Assembly (NCBI GenBank): GCA_937891975.1
Contig: CALAUA010000015.1
Coordinates: 244,485-308,484 of the forward strand
Origin: an uncultured Bacteroidales bacterium
Lineage (GTDB): Bacteria; Bacteroidota; Bacteroidia; Bacteroidales; Paludibacteraceae
DNA: 64,000 nucleotides
Direction: 5' to 3'
Below the pieces are notes generated by a model that had not been told where the DNA came from, made no database searches, and saw nothing but the letters and a program-made list of their open reading frames with translations. Positions 6,920 through 14,291 of this stretch are shown here, one piece after another. The translations under genes were made by a program, and so were the position numbers. Positions within the stretch are counted from its first letter, which is position 1, and each line of letters opens with the position of its first letter.

Positions 6920-8908
6920 ATGGCAACAAAAAAAGAAACTGCGCAGGTTATTACGCCTGAAATGGCGAAGATTCCTGCTGGTCCACTCGAGAAGAAATGG
7001 ACCAATTACAAAGACCATCAGAAGTTGGTCAACCCTGCCAACAAACGTCGTCTTGACGTCATCGTAGTTGGTACTGGTTTGGCTGGTGCATCTGCTGCGG
7101 CTTCTCTCGCAGAGATGGGCTTCAATGTCCTCAACTTCTGTATCCAAGACTCTCCACGTCGTGCACACTCTATCGCTGCACAAGGTGGTATCAACGCGGC
7201 TAAGAACTACCAAAACGATGGCGACTCTGTCTATCGCCTCTTCTACGACACTATCAAGGGTGGTGACTACCGTGCTCGTGAGGCAAACGTATACCGTCTT
7301 GCTGAGGTGAGCAACAGCATCATCGACCAATGTGTGGCTCAAGGTGTTCCTTTCGCTCGCGAATACGGCGGCTTGCTCGACAACCGTTCTTTCGGTGGTG
7401 CGCAAGTATCTCGTACTTTCTATGCTAAGGGTCAAACAGGTCAACAGCTCCTCCTCGGTGCATACTCTGCACTCAGCCGCCAAATCGGTAAAGGCAAAGT
7501 GAAGATGTACAACCGTCACGAGATGTTGGACGTAGTAATGATCAAGGACGAGAACGGCGAGAACCGCGCTCGTGGTATCATCGCTCGTAACCTCGTTACT
7601 GGCCGCATCGAGCGTTATTTCGGTCACGCTGTGGTTGTAGCTACTGGTGGTTATGGTAATGCATTCTTCCTTTCTACCAACGCGATGGCTTCTAACGGTT
7701 CGGCTGCTATGCAGATGTACCGCCACGGTGCTTACTTCGCTAACCCTTGCTACGCACAAATCCACCCAACTTGTATTCCAAAGCACGGTGACTTCCAATC
7801 TAAACTCACTTTGATGTCTGAGTCACTCCGTAACGATGGTCGTATCTGGGTTCCTAAGAAACTCGAAGACGCTCAACGCCTCCAACGCGGTGAGATCAAG
7901 GGTAAAGACATCCCAGAAGAGGATCGCGACTACTACTTGGAGCGCCGTTACCCAGCTTTCGGTAACCTCGTTCCACGTGACGTGGCTTCTCGCGCTGCTA
8001 AAGAGCGTTGCGACAAGGGCTATGGTGTAAACAATACTGGTCTCGCTGTGTTCCTCGATTTCTCTGACGCTATCCAACGCCTTGGCAAGGATGTAGTAGA
8101 GCAAAAGTATGGTAACCTCTTCCAAATGTACGAGAAGATCGTGGACGAGAACCCATACGAGGAGCCAATGATGATTTTCCCTGCTATCCACTACACTATG
8201 GGTGGTATCTGGGTGGACTATGAGTTGCAAACCAGCGTGAAGGGTCTCTTCTGTATTGGTGAGGCTAACTTCTCTGACCACGGTGCTAACCGCCTCGGTG
8301 CTTCTGCTTTGATGCAAGGTTTGGCTGACGGTTACTTCGTATTGCCTTATACTATCCAAAACTACTTGAGCGACCAAATCGGCGTTCCACGTATGTCCAC
8401 CGACCTCCCAGAGTTCGCTGAGGCAGAGAAGGGTATCACCGAGAAGATTGAGAAACTCATGGCTATCCAAGGTAAGCGTTCTGTGGATTCTATCCACAAG
8501 GAACTTGGTCTTGTGATGTGGGATTTCGTAGGTATGGGTCGTACTGCTGAGAGCTTGAAGACTGCTGTTGAGAAGATCGACGCAATCAAGAAAGAGTTCT
8601 GGAGCAATGTATATATCCCAGGTGAGGCTAACTCATTGAACAACGAGTTGGAGAAGGCTCTCCGCTTGGCAGACTTTATTGAGATTGGTCGTTTGATGGC
8701 AGTTGACGCATTGAACCGTGAGGAGTCTTGCGGTGGTCACTTCCGCGAGGAGTATCAAACTCCAGAGGGCGAGGCGATGCGTCAAGACGATAAGTTCTCT
8801 TATGTAGCTTGCTGGAAATATACTGGCGAGGACAGCGAACCAGAGCTTATCAAGGAGCCACTCGACTATGAATTCACCGAACGTAAAACTCGTAACTATA
8901 AGAGCTAA
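6920..8908 (+). CDS. frdA: Fumarate reductase/succinate dehydrogenase flavoprotein subunit
   Basis: 662 residues, matching the long Bacteroidota/epsilonproteobacterial type. It carries covalent FAD and interconverts fumarate and succinate on the inner face of the membrane. The FAD-binding Rossmann motif DVIVVGTGLAGASAA is near residues 37-51. The histidine that carries the flavin is in RRAHSIAAQGG near residue 81. Active-site segments include HPTCIPKHGDF, the RYPAFGNLVPRDVASRA arginine loop and SDHGANRLGASALMQGL. The C-terminal capping and helical domains are complete. It follows frdC after a 217-base repeat-rich spacer and precedes frdB by 5 bases. Codon use is strongly biased, which produces long spurious open frames on the opposite strand. 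Confidence 0.96.
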   Translation: MATKKETAQVITPEMAKIPAGPLEKKWTNYKDHQKLVNPANKRRLDVIVVGTGLAGASAAASLAEMGFNVLNFCIQDSPRRAHSIAAQGGINAAKNYQNDGDSVYRLFYDTIKGGDYRAREANVYRLAEVSNSIIDQCVAQGVPFAREYGGLLDNRSFGGAQVSRTFYAKGQTGQQLLLGAYSALSRQIGKGKVKMYNRHEMLDVVMIKDENGENRARGIIARNLVTGRIERYFGHAVVVATGGYGNAFFLSTNAMASNGSAAMQMYRHGAYFANPCYAQIHPTCIPKHGDFQSKLTLMSESLRNDGRIWVPKKLEDAQRLQRGEIKGKDIPEEDRDYYLERRYPAFGNLVPRDVASRAAKERCDKGYGVNNTGLAVFLDFSDAIQRLGKDVVEQKYGNLFQMYEKIVDENPYEEPMMIFPAIHYTMGGIWVDYELQTSVKGLFCIGEANFSDHGANRLGASALMQGLADGYFVLPYTIQNYLSDQIGVPRMSTDLPEFAEAEKGITEKIEKLMAIQGKRSVDSIHKELGLVMWDFVGMGRTAESLKTAVEKIDAIKKEFWSNVYIPGEANSLNNELEKALRLADFIEIGRLMAVDALNREESCGGHFREEYQTPEGEAMRQDDKFSYVACWKYTGEDSEPELIKEPLDYEFTERKTRNYKS

Positions 8909-8913
8909 GCATT

Positions 8914-9669
8914 ATGGATCAATATATTGATATTAAAGTGAAGGTTTGGCGTCAAGCTGGACCAAAGGCAGAAGGTCATTTCGAGACCTACGAACTCAAA
9001 CACATCTTCCAAGGTGCTTCGTTCTTGGAGATGATTGACATCCTCAACGAGCAACTCATCAGCGAGCACAAAGATCCTATCGCATTCGACCACGACTGCC
9101 GTGAGGGTATCTGCGGTATGTGCTCTATGTATGTGAACGGTCACCCACACGGACCAGACAGTGCTATCACCACTTGCCAATTGCACATGCGTAAGTTCAA
9201 AGATGGCGAGACTATCACTATCGAGCCATGGCGTAGCCGTGCCTTCCCTGTAATCAAGGACTTGATGGTGGACCGCGAGGCATACGACAAGATTATGCAA
9301 GCTGGTGGTTTCGTGTCAGTTAATACAGGTGGTGTACCTGATGCAAACGCCATTCCAATTCCTAAGGCACACGCTGACGAGGCAATGGATGCTGCTTCTT
9401 GTATCGGTTGCGGTGCTTGTGCTGCTGCATGTAAGAACGGTTCTGCGATGTTGTTCGTATCTGCTAAGGTAAGCCAATTGGCTCTCTTGCCACAAGGTAA
9501 GGTAGAGGCTGCTGCTCGTGCTAAGGCAATGGTGGCTAAGATGGATGAACTCGGCTTTGGTAACTGTACCAACACAGGTGCATGTGCTGCTGAGTGCCCA
9601 AAACAAGTATCTTTGGCTAACATCGCTCGCCTCAACCGCGAGTTCCTCTGCGCAAAATTCAAAGACTAA
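8914..9669 (+). CDS. frdB: Fumarate reductase/succinate dehydrogenase iron-sulfur subunit
   Basis: 251 residues. It carries the electron-transfer clusters linking cytochrome b and flavoprotein. The [2Fe-2S] ligands lie in DCREGICGMC and the later TTCQ (residues about 66-91). The second domain has CIGCGACAAACKNG and CTNTGACAAECPKQ for the [4Fe-4S] and [3Fe-4S] centres. Start ATG at 8914 follows the frdA stop by 5 bases, so translation is probably coupled. A hairpin terminator follows at 9691, closing the operon. Confidence 0.96.
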   Translation: MDQYIDIKVKVWRQAGPKAEGHFETYELKHIFQGASFLEMIDILNEQLISEHKDPIAFDHDCREGICGMCSMYVNGHPHGPDSAITTCQLHMRKFKDGETITIEPWRSRAFPVIKDLMVDREAYDKIMQAGGFVSVNTGGVPDANAIPIPKAHADEAMDAASCIGCGACAAACKNGSAMLFVSAKVSQLALLPQGKVEAAARAKAMVAKMDELGFGNCTNTGACAAECPKQVSLANIARLNREFLCAKFKD

Positions 9670-9690
9670 TACATTATTAGTTATACAACC

Positions 9691-9730
9691 AATAAGAGGC
9701 GTACATTGTGCGCCTCTTATTCTATTTTCT
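9691..9730 (+). terminator. Terminator after frdB
   Basis: Perfect 11-bp stem AATAAGAGGCG (9691-9701) with CGCCTCTTATT (9711-9721), 9-nt loop, followed by a T-rich stretch. Confidence 0.88.
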
Positions 9731-9738
9731 TTAATATA

Positions 9739-9771
9739 TTTGCATATCTGCGATTTTTTTTGTACCTTTGC
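9739..9771 (+). promoter_or_regulatory. Bacteroidota promoter for uvrA operon
   Basis: TTTG at 9739-9742, 20-base spacer, TACCTTTGC at 9763-9771, directly after the frdB terminator and about 20 bases before the uvrA ATG. It overlaps a TTG codon in the uvrA frame, which argues against a start upstream of 9792. Confidence 0.87.
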
Positions 9772-9791
9772 AGCGCAAAGGTATTTGCACC

Positions 9792-12413
9792 ATGACAAAC
9801 CAAGGTAACGACATACTCATCACAGGCGCACGCGTACATAATCTAAAGAATGTGGATGTGCGTATCCCGCGAGATAAACTCGTGGTCATTACCGGTTTGT
9901 CGGGTAGTGGCAAATCCTCATTGGCGTTTGACACCATCTTTGCCGAAGGACAACGTCGATATATGGAGACCTTTTCTTCCTACGCGCGCGGATATATAGG
10001 TACGATGCAACGCCCCGATGTGGATAAGATTACAGGCCTCTCGCCAGTTATCAGCATCGACCAAAAGACAACCTCTCGCAATCCTCGAAGTACCGTAGGT
10101 ACCGTAACCGAAGTGTATGACTACCTTCGACTACTTTTTGCGCGCGCTGCGGACGCGTACTCTTACGCCTCTGGCGAGAAGATGGTGCAGTACACCGATG
10201 ATCAAATCATTGACCTTATTCTCAAAGATTATACGGGTCAAAAAGTGCTCGTGCTTGCCCCAATGGTCAATAACCGTAAAGGACACTACAAAGAACTCTT
10301 TGAGACTATTCGCCGTAAGGGCTATTTGCATGTGCGCGTGAATGGCGAAGTGATGGAAATCACGCCAGGTATGAAGCTCGACCGCTACAAGAACCACACC
10401 ATCGAAGTCGTTGTAGATCGCCTCAAATTAAAAAGCGAAAGCGAAGAAGACCTCAAACGCCTTCGCGCTACTGTGGACAAAGCCATGACACAAGGCGATG
10501 GCGTGATGGCTATTTCTATAGCCAATAGCCAATTGCCAATCCGCTATTTCTCTCGCCATCTTATGTGTCCTACTACGGGCATGAGTTATGCTGAGCCCGC
10601 ACCGCATACCTTCTCCTTCAACTCGCCACAGGGCTGGTGTCCTACATGCCGAGGACTAGGTAAGGTAAAAGGCGAAAGGTTAGAGGCGAAAGGCGAGGAG
10701 GAATTAGACAATATCATCAAGGATGATGAAAACTGGTACACACGCATGTTGGCGTATGTGCAGCAGGATGAAGACGAAAAGGAGGAGAAAGAGGAGTGGG
10801 TAGTTTGTCCTGCCTGTCAAGGGCAACGACTTAGTCGCGAAGCACTTAGCTTCCGCATAGCAGATAAGAATATTGCTGAATTGTCGGCTATGGACATAAC
10901 TGATCTCAGAGCATGGCTGATGAATGTCCCTGCCCGTCTAACCAACAAGCAGCGAGCTATTGCTGAACCCATCATCAAAGAGATTATCTCTCGCCTCGGC
11001 TTCATGTTGAGTGTGGGCCTATCTTATCTCTCTCTCGCGCGCTCATCGGATAGTCTATCCGGTGGTGAGAACCAACGCATTCGGTTGGCTACACAAGTGG
11101 GCAGTAAGTTGGTCAATGTCCTCTATATTCTTGACGAACCAAGTATCGGTTTGCACCAACGCGATAATCAGCGCCTCATTGATTCGCTCAAGCAACTGCG
11201 CGATATGGGTAACTCCGTCATTGTTGTAGAGCACGACGAGGATATGATGCGTCAAGCGGATTATATTATTGATATAGGTCCCAAAGCTGGTCGTTTGGGT
11301 GGGCATATCGTCTTTAGTGGTACACCTGCCGAACTGCTCAAGTCCGACACGCTTACTGCCAAATACCTCAGTGGTGAACTCTCCGCAACATTAAACAATA
11401 CTACACAATCCTACACCACACTACACAATTCTACACCCACCCTCGTTCTTCGAGGCTGCCGCGGCAACAACCTCAAATGTGTAGATGTAAGTTTCCCATT
11501 GGGGCAAATGATTGCTGTGACAGGTGTGTCGGGTAGTGGTAAATCCACTTTGGTAAATCAAACGCTTTACCCAATCCTCAGCCAACACTTCTACCGCAGT
11601 CTGCAAACGCCTTTGGCATACGATAGCATAGAGGGCCTCGAACATATTGACAAAGTGATTGGAGTGGACCAGTCGCCTATTGGTCGTACGCCACGCAGTA
11701 ATCCTGCTACTTACACAGGTGTGTTCACAGATATCCGTAACCTCTTTGCGCAATTGCCAGAGAGTAAGATTCGCTCGTGGAAAGCGGGTCGCTTCTCGTT
11801 CAATAACTCAGGCGGACGATGCGAAGAATGTAGTGGTAATGGCTATAAGACCATACAAATGCACTTCCTCCCCAATGTGTATGTGCCATGCGAGGTATGT
11901 GGCGGACAACGCTACAACCGCGAGACATTGGAGGCACGCTTCAAAGGCAAGTCTATTGCCGATGTATTGGACATGACCATCAATCAAGCAGTAGAGTTCT
12001 TTGATAGTCAGCCATATATATTGAAGAAAATCAAGACTTTGCAAGATGTAGGTTTAGGATATATCAAATTGGGACAATCATCTACTACCTTATCTGGTGG
12101 CGAGAGCCAGCGCGTAAAACTGGCAACCGAACTTGCACGCCCAGGTACAGGCAAGACCTTGTATATTTTGGATGAACCTACTACGGGCTTGCACTTTGAA
12201 GATGTTCGCGTGCTGATGGGTGTCTTGCGTCGATTGGTGGATAAAGGCAATACGGTCATTATTATTGAGCATAACCCCGATGTCATTCGTTCGTGCGACT
12301 ATATCGTGGACATGGGACCCGATGGCGGTCGCGATGGTGGCACTGTAGTCGCTACTGGCACAGTGGAAGAAATAAGAGAAAACAAAAATAGCATAACGGG
12401 AAGGTATATTTAG
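9792..12413 (+). CDS. uvrA: Excinuclease ABC subunit A
   Basis: 873 residues, somewhat shorter than the 940 of E. coli UvrA. It is the damage-recognition ATPase of nucleotide excision repair and works with UvrB (encoded at 21892). Tandem ABC ATPases show Walker A GLSGSGKSS (about 35-43) and GVSGSGKST (about 578-586), with signatures LSGGENQR and LSGGESQR. The C-terminal zinc module is CEEC...CEVC. The first zinc module reads CPTTG...CPTC, so one of its four usual cysteines is absent. Three stretches are short tandem DNA repeats kept in frame: 10518-10538, 10661-10702 and the linker 11401-11440. ATG at 9792 is chosen because an upstream TTG lies inside the promoter. Confidence 0.95.
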   Translation: MTNQGNDILITGARVHNLKNVDVRIPRDKLVVITGLSGSGKSSLAFDTIFAEGQRRYMETFSSYARGYIGTMQRPDVDKITGLSPVISIDQKTTSRNPRSTVGTVTEVYDYLRLLFARAADAYSYASGEKMVQYTDDQIIDLILKDYTGQKVLVLAPMVNNRKGHYKELFETIRRKGYLHVRVNGEVMEITPGMKLDRYKNHTIEVVVDRLKLKSESEEDLKRLRATVDKAMTQGDGVMAISIANSQLPIRYFSRHLMCPTTGMSYAEPAPHTFSFNSPQGWCPTCRGLGKVKGERLEAKGEEELDNIIKDDENWYTRMLAYVQQDEDEKEEKEEWVVCPACQGQRLSREALSFRIADKNIAELSAMDITDLRAWLMNVPARLTNKQRAIAEPIIKEIISRLGFMLSVGLSYLSLARSSDSLSGGENQRIRLATQVGSKLVNVLYILDEPSIGLHQRDNQRLIDSLKQLRDMGNSVIVVEHDEDMMRQADYIIDIGPKAGRLGGHIVFSGTPAELLKSDTLTAKYLSGELSATLNNTTQSYTTLHNSTPTLVLRGCRGNNLKCVDVSFPLGQMIAVTGVSGSGKSTLVNQTLYPILSQHFYRSLQTPLAYDSIEGLEHIDKVIGVDQSPIGRTPRSNPATYTGVFTDIRNLFAQLPESKIRSWKAGRFSFNNSGGRCEECSGNGYKTIQMHFLPNVYVPCEVCGGQRYNRETLEARFKGKSIADVLDMTINQAVEFFDSQPYILKKIKTLQDVGLGYIKLGQSSTTLSGGESQRVKLATELARPGTGKTLYILDEPTTGLHFEDVRVLMGVLRRLVDKGNTVIIIEHNPDVIRSCDYIVDMGPDGGRDGGTVVATGTVEEIRENKNSITGRYI
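10518..10538. repeat. Heptad repeat inside uvrA (copy 1)
   Basis: 7-bp units atagcca, atagcca, attgcca, in frame, encoding IANSQLP. Confidence 0.65.
10661..10702. repeat. Heptad repeat inside uvrA (copy 2)
   Basis: Six 7-bp units: taaggta, aaaggcg, aaaggtt, agaggcg, aaaggcg, aggagga. They encode a charged stretch (KVKGERLEAKGEEE) after the CPTC motif of the first zinc module. Confidence 0.75.
11401..11440. repeat. 10-bp tandem repeat in the uvrA interdomain linker
   Basis: Four exact-length units: ctacacaatc, ctacaccaca, ctacacaatt, ctacacccac. They encode a Thr/Asn/Ser-rich linker between the two ATPase halves. Confidence 0.75.
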
Positions 12414-12425
12414 ACTTTAGAGATT

Positions 12426-14291
12426 ATGGATGCATTATTGATACTAACTATAGTCATTGGCATCATTTGGTTTGTACCAATCGTATGCCGCAAGATACAT
12501 GTGCCAAGCATTGTGGGATTTATCTTGGCAGGTATTGTAATAGGTCCATCTGTACTAAATATTGTAGCAGAAGGTCCTACTATCAAACTTCTTGGCTCAT
12601 TGGGTATGCTGTATATCATGTTTCAGTCGGGTAGTGAGATTGATATTAACGATTTTAAGCAATACAAATACCGCTCCCTCTTCTTTGGTTTGTGTACATT
12701 CTTTATTCCACTGCTCTTGGGTGTCGTGACTAGTCGCTATTTATTGAATTTCGATTGGACATCTAGTTTGCTTTTGGGTGCTATGTACGGTAGCCATACA
12801 CTGATGACCTATCCTATTGTTAGTCGTTATGGCGTACAGAAAAATGTAGCAGTCAATATCACCGCAGGTGCCACCATGTGGGCTATCACGCTATCACTTA
12901 TCGTGCTAGCGGTAGTGGAACAATGGAATGATACAGCACAAACGATAATGGATTATGTCCTACAATTGGCTATTTTAGCACTATTCCTGTTGAGCGTGAT
13001 ATGGCTATTCCCTCGCTTCGCTCGCATGTTCTTCAAGCGTTATCGTGAACCTATCTCAGAGTTTATGGTAGTGATGCTAATGCTTGTGGGTAGTGCATTG
13101 TTGGCGGAGTTAGCAGGACTTGAAGGTATCTTAGGTGCCTTCCTTTGTGGCGTTTCGCTCAACCGCTTACTGCCTAATCGTTCATCATTGATGGCGAGAA
13201 TCAATTTTATGGGTAATAGTGTCTTTGTGCCACTCTTCTTGGTGAGTGTAGGTCTGATGATTAATATAGAAGCCTTTTGGAGCAGTTGGACCACAGTGAT
13301 AATTGCTAGTGTGATGATTGTAACTAAATTGGTGGGCAAAAGTATAGCGGCATGGATAGCACAAGGCATATTCCGTTTCTCCAAACACGAACGCCAACTG
13401 ATTTTTGGCCTTTCGCATGCTACGGCAGCAGGTACTTTGGCAATCGTGACTATTGCCTATCAGATGGGTATCGTATCTTCTGAAGTGTTGAACGCTGCGG
13501 TGCTGATGATCTTGGTACTCTGCACCACAGCAAGTTTTATCACCGAGCATGCTGCCAAGGAGTTGGCATTGCAGGAGAGTGCCAAACTGGAGGCTTACCA
13601 CGAAGATGACTATTGGTTATTGACCTCAGTAGGTGACGACTTGCGTCCTGCTATGCGTGAGATAGGCGAGATGGCTTCGCTGGATAATATTGAGATTAAG
13701 CAGTCAGCCGACTGGAAGGATGTCTCGGATATGGTAGAACACACGAGCAAGTCGGTGATTGTCTATCACGAGGCGCAACCTATCAACACCATCAATCGCC
13801 TTGTGGTGGCAGTTCCACGCTATGCCGAGAAGGAGCGCGACTTTATCACATGCTTTGGTCTGGTGCGTCGTCTGTCGGGCGAGTTGGGGGCAAAGGTGGT
13901 CTTCTATGCACATCCAGATACGCAAGTGGCATTGCAAGCCATGTGTCGTCGTCCTGGTAAATACTTGCGTGCTGCGTTCCGCACTATGGATGGTTGGGAA
14001 GAGGTGGGTATCATCTCGCAGACCATTATGGATAATGATATGCTGGTGCTCTTATCTTCGCGTAAGTCCACAGCTAGTTACAACCCTCTTTTCGAGGAAA
14101 TTCCTACAATGTTGACGCAGCATTTCACTAGTTTCAGCTCGATGGTCGTTTACCCAGAACAGCTGACGGGTGAGCCTGATATGGATACATTGCTCATGGA
14201 GATACCTCCTGCAAGCAAAACATGGTCATTGATTTCGCGTGTGAAACGATGGGTAAAGAAATATATATTTAGATTAACTGATGAGAAGTAA
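12426..14291 (+). CDS. Monovalent cation/proton antiporter, CPA2 (KefB-like) family
   Basis: 621 residues. The first 380 or so form about 12 membrane helices of the Na+/H+ exchanger fold. The opening is HVPSIVGFILAGIVIGPSVLNIV, and GLEGILGAFLCGVSLNRL follows mid-protein, both typical of CPA2 transporters. The remaining 230 residues are soluble and resemble a universal-stress-like regulatory domain (VIVYHEAQPINTINRLVVAVPRYAEKERDF). It likely exchanges Na+ or K+ for protons at the inner membrane; the ion cannot be told from sequence. It starts 12 bases after uvrA and overlaps the next gene by 11 bases, so it belongs to the uvrA operon. Confidence 0.88.
   Translation: MDALLILTIVIGIIWFVPIVCRKIHVPSIVGFILAGIVIGPSVLNIVAEGPTIKLLGSLGMLYIMFQSGSEIDINDFKQYKYRSLFFGLCTFFIPLLLGVVTSRYLLNFDWTSSLLLGAMYGSHTLMTYPIVSRYGVQKNVAVNITAGATMWAITLSLIVLAVVEQWNDTAQTIMDYVLQLAILALFLLSVIWLFPRFARMFFKRYREPISEFMVVMLMLVGSALLAELAGLEGILGAFLCGVSLNRLLPNRSSLMARINFMGNSVFVPLFLVSVGLMINIEAFWSSWTTVIIASVMIVTKLVGKSIAAWIAQGIFRFSKHERQLIFGLSHATAAGTLAIVTIAYQMGIVSSEVLNAAVLMILVLCTTASFITEHAAKELALQESAKLEAYHEDDYWLLTSVGDDLRPAMREIGEMASLDNIEIKQSADWKDVSDMVEHTSKSVIVYHEAQPINTINRLVVAVPRYAEKERDFITCFGLVRRLSGELGAKVVFYAHPDTQVALQAMCRRPGKYLRAAFRTMDGWEEVGIISQTIMDNDMLVLLSSRKSTASYNPLFEEIPTMLTQHFTSFSSMVVYPEQLTGEPDMDTLLMEIPPASKTWSLISRVKRWVKKYIFRLTDEK

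Noticed and set aside
6872..7798. Long - strand open frame opposite frdA (and similar ones opposite frdC, pfp, rpsA and the NifU-like gene)
   Set aside because: These arise from the strongly biased codon use of the true genes. They have no protein-like motifs, and the + strand genes are certain.
9768..9791. Upstream TTG start for uvrA
   Set aside because: It lies within the promoter TACCTTTGC element, so it cannot be in the mRNA from that promoter.
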